This document shows, in pieces, positions 35,729-43,958 of a stretch of DNA of 64,000 bases. Made by a program: the position numbers and the translations under genes. Positions within the stretch are counted from its first letter, which is position 1. The number at the start of each line of letters is the position of its first letter. Source of the stretch: Hyphomicrobiales bacterium (GTDB lineage Bacteria > Pseudomonadota > Alphaproteobacteria > Rhizobiales > Rhizobiaceae). The notes under the pieces are model-generated. The model did no database searches. It was not told the origin of the DNA and was given only the letters and a program-made list of their open reading frames with translations. Where the stretch lies: positions 19,767 through 83,766 of the forward strand of contig UBZT01000021.1 in NCBI GenBank assembly GCA_900470155.1. Reading direction: 5' to 3'.

Positions 35729-36973
35729 ATGCAAACAGGAGATGTGACGACGCCCTTTGGGCGGCGGTCGATGTCGCTTGCCCTGGTCAAGAGACAGATG
35801 GCGATCAAGGATCCGGATCACAACACGCCGATTGAAAAGTGGAAAGTGTTTCGCGATGTCTGCGAGGCGCGAGAACACCTTGGAGTTCAGGATCGGGCCT
35901 TGGCCGTTCTCGATGCTCTCCTGACGTTTTACCCGCACGGGGAGCTCGATTCGAGCAGCGGGCTTGTCGTTTTCCCATCCAATGCGCAGCTATCGGTTCG
36001 CGCTCATGGGATCACGGAAAGCACACTCAGGCGGCAACTCGCGGCACTAGTCGAGGCCGGGCTCATCTTGCGCCGCGATAGCCCCAACGGGAAGCGGTAC
36101 GCACATCGCAGTCGTGACGGTGAAGTAGAGCAGGCCTACGGCTTCGATCTGACCCCTCTTCTGGCTCGCGCCCATGAACTTGCGCAAATCGCACAGGATG
36201 TCGTTGCGGAGCGAACACGGTTCCGTCGGACAAAAGAAGCTCTTACGATCTGCCGGCGAGATGTGCGCAAGCTCATCTCAGCTGCGGTGGAGGAGGGCGC
36301 GCCCGGCAACTGGGGGCAGGTAGAAGCGGTCTATGTCGACATTCTTGCGCGCCTGCCACGCTATCCGGCGAGGGGTCAGCTCGAACTCGCACTTGATGAA
36401 ATGCAGATGCTTCGAGCAGAGATCCTCAACATTCTGGAAATGCAGCTAAAACCTGAGAATATGCATGGCAATGCCGGGCAGAATGACCGGCACATACAGA
36501 ATTCAAATACCGAATCTATCTATGAACTTGAACCTAGCTCCAGAAAAGAGCAGGGCGGAAACCCGGAGGATGAACGTCAGGCCAAGAGCGAGGCGAACGG
36601 TTTAGCGAAGGCCAAGCCAGAGCCAATAAAGGCCTTCCCACTCGGGATGGTACTTCGGGCCTGCCCGCAGATTGCCGACTATGGTCCCGGCGGACGTATA
36701 GAAAACTGGCGCGAGCTCATGAAGGCCGCCGTCGTGGTGCGCTCCATGCTCGGCGTCAGTCCGTCAGCCTACGAGGAGGCGTGCAGCGCGATGGGGCCGG
36801 AAAATGCCGCGGTGGCTATGGCCTGCATTCTTGAACGATCGAATTTTATAACATCTGCCGGCGGCTATCTTCGGGATCTCACCAGGCGCTCGGAACGTGG
36901 GGAGTTTTCGCTGGGCCCGATGTTGATGGCGCTCATGAAAGCGAATGGTGGTGGCCAGCAAAGAATAGCTTGA
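35729..36973 (+). CDS. repC: replication initiator RepC
   Basis: A 414-residue RepC initiator. Conserved segments include KWKVFRDVCEAREHLGVQDR, LDALLTFYPHGEL, VFPSNAQLSVRAHGITESTL and RRQLAALVEAGLILRRDSPN (winged helix). In this family oriV lies within the repC coding sequence. The ATG at 35729 is preceded by AAAGGTGAGAG. Translation should be controlled by the antisense RNA upstream. Confidence 0.95.
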   Translation: MQTGDVTTPFGRRSMSLALVKRQMAIKDPDHNTPIEKWKVFRDVCEAREHLGVQDRALAVLDALLTFYPHGELDSSSGLVVFPSNAQLSVRAHGITESTLRRQLAALVEAGLILRRDSPNGKRYAHRSRDGEVEQAYGFDLTPLLARAHELAQIAQDVVAERTRFRRTKEALTICRRDVRKLISAAVEEGAPGNWGQVEAVYVDILARLPRYPARGQLELALDEMQMLRAEILNILEMQLKPENMHGNAGQNDRHIQNSNTESIYELEPSSRKEQGGNPEDERQAKSEANGLAKAKPEPIKAFPLGMVLRACPQIADYGPGGRIENWRELMKAAVVVRSMLGVSPSAYEEACSAMGPENAAVAMACILERSNFITSAGGYLRDLTRRSERGEFSLGPMLMALMKANGGGQQRIA

Positions 36974-36985
36974 CGCAGCAGCGTG

Positions 36986-37036
36986 CTTGTCAGCCGTTTT
37001 TTTCCATGGTTTTGTCAAACGATACAGTGAGTTACC
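36986..37036. repeat. duplicated rep-region element, copy B (after repC)
   Basis: CTTGTCAGCCGTTTTTTTCC (36986-37005) and GAGTTACC (37029-37036) repeat the element found after repA with the same 43-base offset. Here the GAGTTACC block lies in a hairpin-forming ACAGTG/CACTGT pair. Sequence downstream of repC contains the parS-type incompatibility site on some repABC plasmids, which makes this a centromere candidate. Confidence 0.7.
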
Positions 37037-37071
37037 ACTGTTGAACGCCAGATTTTCGAGGGAAGGGGAGA

Positions 37072-38097
37072 ATGATGAGAGAACGTGACGAGCATACCAT
37101 TCCATCGGAACGTTCGTCATCTACAGCCCCGGCGACGGTAGAGGATGAGAGGTGGGGTAAAGCTGCGGGGGCGATTGAGACCGCAGTGGAGAATGCTGTG
37201 GCGCAAGGCCGCCGCAGGCGCGCGAAGATTGAGCGAGAGAGGGCCAAAGCGCACGCCAATGCCGCCGATTATGAGCCGGGTATCGTGACCTTCATCGACG
37301 TTCTCGGCTTCCGCGCGATGCTCACCAATCGATCGGCTGGTGACATTCATAACATCATCCTTTCACTGCGAGAGTTTACCACGCCTGAGGTCGAGCATTT
37401 TCATCGGATGAAGGAGGTTCGTCTCTCCAGTCGATCATTCGTTGAGTCGGTTTCGGATGCTGTAGTGCGCGTTAGAGTCTTTAACACGCAGCACTCTGAC
37501 GGAGCTTTTTTTCACGAGCTGCTTGATCTGCTCCATATACAAATCCAATGCATAAACCACGGAGTACTCATCAGAGCCGGGCTGGCAATAGGGAATGTTC
37601 ATGTCGGCCTGAACGGAAGTGGCCCTGTATTTGGTCCTGCAATGGTTCGCGCATATGACATTGAAAGTGGGGAGGCGATCTATCCTCGCATCGTCGTAGA
37701 CGACGCGGCTTACGAACAGTTCCTTTCCGACGCTCGTCTTCACAACGAGGACCACGAACTGGAGGAAGAGGTCGAGTATGTGAATCGACTTTTGCGCACT
37801 GGGGAGGATGGGACACGCTTTGTCGACTATCTCGGAGCGAGCGAGGACGAGCATGATGCATTTGAGGACTACATGGGGTTCTTGGGGAGGCATGCTGCGC
37901 TAATTCGGCAGAACCTAGCAGAGATCAGCAAGTATACGATCAGACGGAAGTATCTTTGGCTCGGAAGGTATCATAACAGTGTCGTCTCACAAATACGTTT
38001 GCGGTTTGAAGCTGGCGAGCTGTCAGCGCGGAACTTCCTGGCACTGACAGGGAGAGAGGCGGCTGACGTCCTCGACGAACTCATTGTGAATTTCTAA
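37072..38097 (+). CDS. class III nucleotide cyclase-like protein (PycC-related)
   Basis: A 341-residue protein. After a basic, likely helical N-terminus (residues 1-68) comes a cyclase-homology fold. IVTFIDVLGF puts a metal-binding-type Asp at 76 and ESVSDAVV a second at 129. VLIRAGLAIGNVHVG includes Arg168, and VFGPAMVRAYDIESGEAIYPRIVVD is typical of the bacterial cyclase family that includes Pycsar uridylate and cytidylate cyclases. Those make cyclic pyrimidine nucleotides on phage infection. No TIR or membrane effector gene adjoins it, so the call stays at family level. ATG 37072 follows GGGAAGGGGAG. It lies directly after repC. Confidence 0.6.
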   Translation: MMRERDEHTIPSERSSSTAPATVEDERWGKAAGAIETAVENAVAQGRRRRAKIERERAKAHANAADYEPGIVTFIDVLGFRAMLTNRSAGDIHNIILSLREFTTPEVEHFHRMKEVRLSSRSFVESVSDAVVRVRVFNTQHSDGAFFHELLDLLHIQIQCINHGVLIRAGLAIGNVHVGLNGSGPVFGPAMVRAYDIESGEAIYPRIVVDDAAYEQFLSDARLHNEDHELEEEVEYVNRLLRTGEDGTRFVDYLGASEDEHDAFEDYMGFLGRHAALIRQNLAEISKYTIRRKYLWLGRYHNSVVSQIRLRFEAGELSARNFLALTGREAADVLDELIVNF

Positions 38098-38254
38098 GTG
38101 GGCAAATGGCAGGCGGCTGTTGAGGCGTGCCATAATGGTCGCCTCATGTTGAGGACGAAATAGTCGCAGGAACTCTCTTTGAGCCCAGCGGGTTATGCTT
38201 CTTCCTTTCTGCTATATGGCCTGGGTGAAGAACGATGCGGGACGTGATCCCGGC

Positions 38255-38552
38255 AACCCGCCTGCTGCCAGAGACCAGGCCTGCAGATAGGCAAGGTCGG
38301 AGGTGAAGGCGCGCGAGATGTTTTCAGTTATGCCCTCCATGACCACGTGGAGCACGTGTTTCGGCATCCTGGTCGTTTAACATTTAGGCCAGCTCGTCTT
38401 GAGCTGAGTGCTCAGCAGCACTGAGGTGAATCGTGTAGAGCTTATTGGCTCGGCGATCGACGACAGTGTTTGTACCCGTTGGCAAAACCTCCGGATCGAC
38501 GTTTTGAAGACCGAGCGGCCCTGGTTTTCCAGATTATTTCTGATTTGCGACG
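38255..38552 (-). pseudogene. decayed copy of the integrase 5' region
   Basis: This stretch is clearly similar to 40993-41290, the first third of the intact tyrosine recombinase gene and its leader. Shared blocks include GACCAGGCCTGCAG, AGGTCGGAGGT, GGCGATCGACG and CTCCGGATCGAC. Frames are broken and the catalytic half is missing. Both copies point leftward, so they form a 2.7-kb direct repeat around the gene at 38582. The rest of 38098-38581 shows nothing else I recognise. Confidence 0.75.
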
Positions 38553-38581
38553 AAATACCTTAACCCTTGACCCCTAACATC

Positions 38582-39796
38582 ATGCCCGTTGGATCGGTCT
38601 TCACGCCGCGCCACATCCGCAAATGCCACAACCCGGGGCCCCTGTTGCCAAACGACATGCAGACCTTCATCGATGAGTTTCTCGGAGTTCAGCGACGCGA
38701 TCTCAAGGACGAGGTTGCGAACGGCGAGGACAGGGTCGCGTTCATTCCGAAATTGACAGGCCCGATCAGCGCTACCGATTTGTGCCGGATCTTTGTCGCG
38801 GAGGTCGTGAAGGCAGGTTACCGGGCTCTCCAAATGCCAGGATTTCCGGCGGAAGAAGTACTTGTCCTTGTTGACAAGAAGGGCCGTCTCTCGATTTGGG
38901 CAAACCGCGATCTTCGTCAGGAAACGTGTCGGGGCGCCTTCATTGCATTCATGAACCTCTGCTCTTCGCGGCCGCCTGTCGCAAATGTCGATGGCCGGTA
39001 TCATGTGGACCATGCCTTCAACAAGGCAAGGGTTACCAATCCATTCAATGACGCTGAAGCCGAGGCCCCAGTCGTTGACGCCACCATTCTGTCGTCCGGC
39101 TACCTGCGACTTTTTCTGATCAACGGATATGTGAATTACAAGTATGGTTTCGGCATAGAGGCGCGACGCAGTCGAGAGGGCCGCCAAGCCGGCGGTTTCC
39201 GTATTGCATCATGGATGGTGCTGTTGAAGGTTTCCGAGTTTTTGCCCCCGGGACCTGAAATGGACTTCAATGCCGCGGTCGACCATCTGATTCAGACATA
39301 TGGGGAGTTCAATCTGGAACGACCCGCACTCCTAGAGTCAGTGAAGAGAGAAATGAGACAGGGCGAAAGCAGACACTTAGCCCTGAATGAGTGGTACGCC
39401 ACGCCACAAACTGAGGAAGACGCTTATCTCTATCTCAATACCCACAAGTTCTCGCGGTCGCGCTTTGCGCGCTTGATCCGCGCGTGGTTTGATTGGACCA
39501 TCTACAGGGTCCTGACAGACGGGGAGGAGGAGTTGGCGCTGCGCATTGAGCACAGCGACTGTTTTTACCTTCTTGCGAGTCCATATCGCGTCGTCTGGAA
39601 CCCTGAAATCGTGCAGCAAAGTGATGAGAATCAATTCAGGGCGTCAGAGACGAATGACCTCCATGAGGACGTGATGCCCTACATTAATCTGATTAGATAC
39701 GGTCGAGACGACGTATGCCGTAAGATTCGATCATCTGGTGGATGGGAGAATCGGGTTATCGCGATTTTGCATGGGCACGACCAGCGCGTGGGCTAA
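38582..39796 (+). CDS. hypothetical protein with a possible HNH-like motif
   Basis: About 404 residues of unknown family. I see no membrane segments or signal peptide. Residues RYHVDHAFNKARV resemble the His-containing core of some HNH nucleases, but the other zinc or metal ligands are not evident. The start is uncertain: ATG 38582 has no clear ribosome site, and ATG 38657 (MQTFIDEFLG) is an alternative. It lies between an integrase remnant and the intact integrase, so it is likely cargo acquired by recombination. Confidence 0.55.
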   Translation: MPVGSVFTPRHIRKCHNPGPLLPNDMQTFIDEFLGVQRRDLKDEVANGEDRVAFIPKLTGPISATDLCRIFVAEVVKAGYRALQMPGFPAEEVLVLVDKKGRLSIWANRDLRQETCRGAFIAFMNLCSSRPPVANVDGRYHVDHAFNKARVTNPFNDAEAEAPVVDATILSSGYLRLFLINGYVNYKYGFGIEARRSREGRQAGGFRIASWMVLLKVSEFLPPGPEMDFNAAVDHLIQTYGEFNLERPALLESVKREMRQGESRHLALNEWYATPQTEEDAYLYLNTHKFSRSRFARLIRAWFDWTIYRVLTDGEEELALRIEHSDCFYLLASPYRVVWNPEIVQQSDENQFRASETNDLHEDVMPYINLIRYGRDDVCRKIRSSGGWENRVIAILHGHDQRVG

Positions 39797-40062
39797 CCCC
39801 AGGCGCGATCAGCAAGGCCTGCCAGATGAGTTGGTGTTTGATCGTTGCTGAGGAGAGAGGGGAGGGGGCTGTCGTCCAACACCTCTGGCGCGGAAACATC
39901 ATGCCCAGCCGCCGTGCTGAGAGACGGCGCTGAGGTCCGTTCCGCGTGATTTTCGTTGTTTTGCTCGATGTTTTGGCCCATCTCATCTAAAAGGACAGAA
40001 ACTTCCGATAATGCAATTATCAGCTGTTTAGTGGTACTCCCTTTCAATCACGCCTATCCGGA
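39797..40062. other. intergenic region with one doubtful small ORF
   Basis: A leftward 84-codon frame (39793-40047, TTG start, beginning MKGSTTKQLIIALSEV) follows the integrase gene. It is polar and acidic, with no domain and a weak ribosome site, and it overlaps the end of the preceding gene by four bases. I see no other feature in this gap. Confidence 0.3.
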
Positions 40063-41298
40063 TCAAAGCAATCTGGCCGCCCGACCACTCCGACGTGTTG
40101 CGTTGTTATAGTAGCTTGAGGCCTGTTGCACTGAGCGATGGCGCGACTGTTCCATGGCCTCTGGCAGCGGAACCCCCCTATTCGCAGCCTCGGTTAGATA
40201 CCCCGATCGGAGCCCGTGCGCCGAAAACTCCCCCGGCTCCAGTCCAGCCAGCGCCGCCCGCTGCTTGACGATCTGGTTGACCGCACTCGGCTCCAGCGCC
40301 CGCTTCGAAACATTGCCCCAACGATCGACCTTCCGAAAAATGCTCCCTGTCTCGATCCTTCCCGCCGCAAGCCAGGCGTTGAGCGCATCCACGGGCCGAC
40401 CCGTCAGATAAACGACCTCGTCATGCTCGGAGCCGGATGTTTTGGTGCGACCCAGATGGATGGCGAGAGAGGGGAGGGGAAGGCCACCCTCGACGTTGAT
40501 CGGCGGCTCGACCGTGAGCTGTTCTCTGCGCAAGCCAGCAATCTCACTGCGACGCCTTCCCCCCGATGCAAAAGCCACCATCAGGATTGCCCGGTCGCGG
40601 ATATCGCGCAGGCTATCGGTGCTGCAGGTCGCGAGGAGCTTGGCAAGGACATCGCCAGTCACCGCCTTGGCACTCTTGCGTTTCCTTGGTCGCGGTGTCG
40701 CGCGGACGGCCAAGCGTATCGCGGATTTCAGCGAAGGTGAGGAGAAGGCGCCCGTCAGCCCGCGCCATTTCGTCAGCGTCGACCAGCTGGCAAGCCGCCG
40801 GCGCACCGTATCGGGCGCATGTGGCCCGGAGGATCGAAGGAAGCGTTGTTCCCGCAGACTCTGCTCGACATCAGCTGGCATGCCGTGATGAGGATCGATG
40901 TCGCGCTGGTCGGGCTGCCACAAATGATGCGCGACGAATTTCAGCAGCAGTGCCTCGGGCGCCGGCCAGGGGAGGGAGGCGCCGGTCGCGGCCAACGACC
41001 AGGCCTGCAGGTAGGCGAGGTCGGAGGTCAGCGCGCGCAGTGTGTTCTCGCCCATACCCTCGTTGACTAGGTGGCGGAGTGTCTCGACGTCCTGGTCGGT
41101 CAACAGTTCGGCAAGCTCGTCGCGCCTGTCGATCGGCAGCACGGCGGCGATCGTATCGAGTTCGTCTGCGCGGCGATCGACGGGGTTCTTCGAACCAGCT
41201 TGCTTGATCACTGAAAACGCTCCGGATCGACAGTTTTGACGGCCGTGCGACCGTGGATTTACCGGATTCTTTCTGACTTGCGACTCGAAATCAATCAC
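40063..41298 (-). CDS. tyrosine recombinase / phage-type integrase
   Basis: A 411-residue site-specific recombinase. Catalytic residues are visible: Arg in GGRRRSEIAGL (248-250), Lys286 (GRTKTSG), His361 and Arg364 (HGLRSGYLTEA), His387 (SRHRSVQQ) and the nucleophile Tyr396 or 397 (SSYYNNA). The N-terminal SAM-like domain lies at about 75-200. Similar enzymes are common on rhizobial plasmids and may resolve multimers or mobilise cargo. The first 30 codons may be leader, because a GTG at codon 30 is also possible. Confidence 0.87.
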   Translation of the reverse strand: MIDFESQVRKNPVNPRSHGRQNCRSGAFSVIKQAGSKNPVDRRADELDTIAAVLPIDRRDELAELLTDQDVETLRHLVNEGMGENTLRALTSDLAYLQAWSLAATGASLPWPAPEALLLKFVAHHLWQPDQRDIDPHHGMPADVEQSLREQRFLRSSGPHAPDTVRRRLASWSTLTKWRGLTGAFSSPSLKSAIRLAVRATPRPRKRKSAKAVTGDVLAKLLATCSTDSLRDIRDRAILMVAFASGGRRRSEIAGLRREQLTVEPPINVEGGLPLPSLAIHLGRTKTSGSEHDEVVYLTGRPVDALNAWLAAGRIETGSIFRKVDRWGNVSKRALEPSAVNQIVKQRAALAGLEPGEFSAHGLRSGYLTEAANRGVPLPEAMEQSRHRSVQQASSYYNNATRRSGRAARLL

Positions 41299-41410
41299 CT
41301 CCGATAAGGGTTACTTATCGGCGGTTAGAAGCTCAACCGGCAGTCATACCATGTGAGGAACCACAATATTAAGATAGAGTTCCTATAAAAAATCATTTAC
41401 CATGATTTCA

Positions 41411-42541
41411 ATGGCTTACGATCTCGCAAAAATCAGCATAACGGCCTTGATGGAGCCGGCTTTCCGCGCCGGCATCGGACTGGCGCGTCTGGACGAGCGC
41501 ATTGCCCGCTCACCGGTCGGCGCGGGCTTCCTTGAACGATCCCAATTCACCGACGCCTGCGCCTCGCTGTGGATCGACGGCGAACTCGTCCATCTCGAAG
41601 ACCTCGTCCTCCACGACGATACCAGAGATATTCGCACACCCACCCATGAGCTGACAATCGCGCGCGACGTGCTGCGTACCCGCCGGCGCATTGCCGCCCA
41701 ACTGCCCGGCTGGGCGCTGTCGGCGGACGGCGTCCGCACTCTCAGAAAAACCGCAGAGATTACGTCGGCCGACACGGAAGAGGTGCAGGCGTTCGGTGCC
41801 ATCCGGCGCGCCGTCGCGGACGATCGGGAAGGGGAGGGGGACGATGTCGACGACATCGAAAACCTTCCTGGCGTCGACTATGCCGCCATCGACGCGGTTC
41901 TGGCCCGATCGGAGTCGGCAATCGAGAATGCAACACGGCCTGGCCGTGGCGGCGGCCAAGACAAAGATCCGATGATCTACGATCTCGATTGGGACGAAGA
42001 CGCGCGGCTGGGCGAATGGCGCGGCGTGTTGCGTCAGGCCGAAGATCTGCCGGCGATGCTGCAGGCTATCATCGCCCTCGATGCGTGGAATGAATTGTCG
42101 GTGCTGCAGCATGCGCCATGGCTTGGCCGGCTGTTGGCCGCGTCGATATTGCGCCAGGCCGGCATCACCACCGGTGCCCATCTCGCCGCCATCAATCTCG
42201 GCCTGAAAACCATCCCCGTCGATCGGCGCCGACATCGTGACCGGGAGACCCGGTTGCTCGCCATCGCCCACGGACTGATCGCCGCCGCGGAGACCGGACT
42301 CAAGGAGCATGACCGGCTGACGCTGGCCCGGACACTGTTTGAGCGAAAGCTGGAGGGACGCCGAACTTCTTCAAAATTGCCCGAGCTCGTCGACCTGGTG
42401 ATGGCGAAGCCATTGGTGTCGGCAAAAATGGTGGCGAAGACGCTCGATGTGACGCCGCAGGCGGCGCGGCGGATCGTTTTGGAGCTGGGCCTGAGAGAGA
42501 TGACGGGGAGGGGGAGGTTTCGGGCGTGGGGTGCGCTGTAG
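41411..42541 (+). CDS. RHE_PE00001-type rhizobial plasmid protein (DUF1612, C-terminal HTH)
   Basis: A 376-residue protein of a family widespread on rhizobial plasmids. It begins MAYDLAKISI and includes ARLDERIARSPVGAGFLER, then ACASLWIDGELVHLEDLVLH and the conserved DIRTPTHELTIARDVLRTRR. The C-terminus has a helix-turn-helix (SAKMVAKTLDVTPQAARRIV), so it may bind DNA. The function is not established. It is divergent from the integrase. The first ATG at 41402 is an alternative start. Confidence 0.82.
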   Translation: MAYDLAKISITALMEPAFRAGIGLARLDERIARSPVGAGFLERSQFTDACASLWIDGELVHLEDLVLHDDTRDIRTPTHELTIARDVLRTRRRIAAQLPGWALSADGVRTLRKTAEITSADTEEVQAFGAIRRAVADDREGEGDDVDDIENLPGVDYAAIDAVLARSESAIENATRPGRGGGQDKDPMIYDLDWDEDARLGEWRGVLRQAEDLPAMLQAIIALDAWNELSVLQHAPWLGRLLAASILRQAGITTGAHLAAINLGLKTIPVDRRRHRDRETRLLAIAHGLIAAAETGLKEHDRLTLARTLFERKLEGRRTSSKLPELVDLVMAKPLVSAKMVAKTLDVTPQAARRIVLELGLREMTGRGRFRAWGAL

Positions 42542-42612
42542 TCGTGTCACCATAACGGCGATGGCCTAATGAAACCAGCCGACAACCTTCCAGGCAGCTT
42601 ATTGATCCTGCA

Positions 42613-43734
42613 TTAGTAATCAGAATTTCTGCGCCTTAAGACCCTTTTTTCGCGTCTTGGGAGGCGGCCCTCGGCAATCAATGCGCTGATAGCTTTCGAT
42701 GCCATACTGTTTGTTATTCCTAAATCGGACGCGACGGATTTATGAATATGCTTCCCCCAAGTCTCTTTTGGTCCAAATGGAAAGTGCTCGTAAACACGGT
42801 CAATTAGATCAGGGTTGAGGCTGCTAGTTCGCCATATCAAGAGCCTCTCGAGCTTCGCAGTCATTCGGACTTCGAGAATCTCTGCCAATCTTGCGGCCCC
42901 ATCAAGTTCGCTTTCTGGCCGCCGATAGAAGCATATTGAACGCACAACAAGGGAGTTTATCGACGTCGATTTAAGAGAAGCTTGGTGATGTATCTTCCGC
43001 ATATGTGAGAGGAGACTTTTAATCCGCGTGCAGGCGCTAAACGCGCGGCGCATGATTAAAACATTTCTGCGGTCCGTCGATCCGCGGACAAGCTGCTCGC
43101 AGCTGTTGAACGTTACGTCCAATTGCCGATAGAGGGAAGTGAGCCCGGAGGTATTACCGAATTCTGCGATCCTGGCCTGCACCGCATTGAAAATGATGTA
43201 GTTGCTTATCGCCTCCATGAGATGTTGTAGATTTCGAAGGGAAGTCTCAATCTCTTCATCTGTCGGAGTCTCAGTTGTGCGCTCAACCGCTTGTTTGAAA
43301 AGGCACAGATTATCTACGAAGCCAGCTATTCGCCGCTGGCAGTCGCTCGTGTGTAGAAGCACAAGGATCGCGCTTTGCCGCTCCGACGCAAACTTTCCAA
43401 TAAGGAGCGCAGTCAGGGCCAAGCCGACGACTACATCAGCAATTGCAACTATTCTGCCAAACCCTTTCGGCGTAAAATCACCGTAGCCAAGCGATGTGAA
43501 GGTGACGAGCGAAAAGTACAGTGCATCTGCAACGCCTGCAGGTTTGTCGAGTGTATGTTCCGTCCATGGCAAGAACGAGTAATAAGCTGTCGAGAGCGCC
43601 AAGACGGTTACGGCCGCTAAGAGCAAATCTCCATAAGACCAGAGCTCGACAAATCTGCCGACTTTTGTCGTCATGAAGCTCTTTGGGTACGGAGAAAAAT
43701 CGCTCAGTTGCTGCGACTGATCGGGTTCCGGCAT
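42613..43734 (-). CDS. two-helix potassium-channel protein with helix-turn-helix-like C-terminus
   Basis: A 373-residue protein. Helix 1 is at about 36-55 and helix 2 at 93-113. Between them is the pore loop with the K+ selectivity filter TSLGYGD (80-86). A long helical cytoplasmic region follows (115-330). The last 50 residues, including VASDLGITNSMASKAISALI and AEGRLP, look like a winged helix-turn-helix. The ATG at 43734 has AGGAGATC upstream. Ion flux controlled by an intracellular signal is likely; the signal is unknown. It is divergent from the Gabija-like pair. Confidence 0.72.
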   Translation of the reverse strand: MPEPDQSQQLSDFSPYPKSFMTTKVGRFVELWSYGDLLLAAVTVLALSTAYYSFLPWTEHTLDKPAGVADALYFSLVTFTSLGYGDFTPKGFGRIVAIADVVVGLALTALLIGKFASERQSAILVLLHTSDCQRRIAGFVDNLCLFKQAVERTTETPTDEEIETSLRNLQHLMEAISNYIIFNAVQARIAEFGNTSGLTSLYRQLDVTFNSCEQLVRGSTDRRNVLIMRRAFSACTRIKSLLSHMRKIHHQASLKSTSINSLVVRSICFYRRPESELDGAARLAEILEVRMTAKLERLLIWRTSSLNPDLIDRVYEHFPFGPKETWGKHIHKSVASDLGITNSMASKAISALIAEGRLPRREKRVLRRRNSDY

Positions 43735-43958
43735 GATAGATCTCCTGTAGGCGTGCGAAGACACTGCGCATTGTCCTTATGTAAACAACAAGAACTTGTT
43801 TCCACATTTGCCGACCTTAGTGGTGTCCACCACTATGAAATATTCACGACATTTCACATGCTTGCATAACGAGAGCTTTGAAAACGCCCTCTGAAATCAT
43901 CTCACTTTCCTTCCCTTATAGGTAGATGTAGCTTGCGCAAAACTACCTGGAGGGATTC

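Noticed and set aside
34493..37071. Canonical repABC parS palindrome
   Set aside because: GTTACCACTGTTGAAC after repC has the GTT...AAC ends but the inner bases are not symmetrical and miss the GC centre.
37072..38097. Calling a complete Pycsar system
   Set aside because: No TIR or membrane effector with a cyclic-nucleotide domain adjoins the cyclase-like gene.
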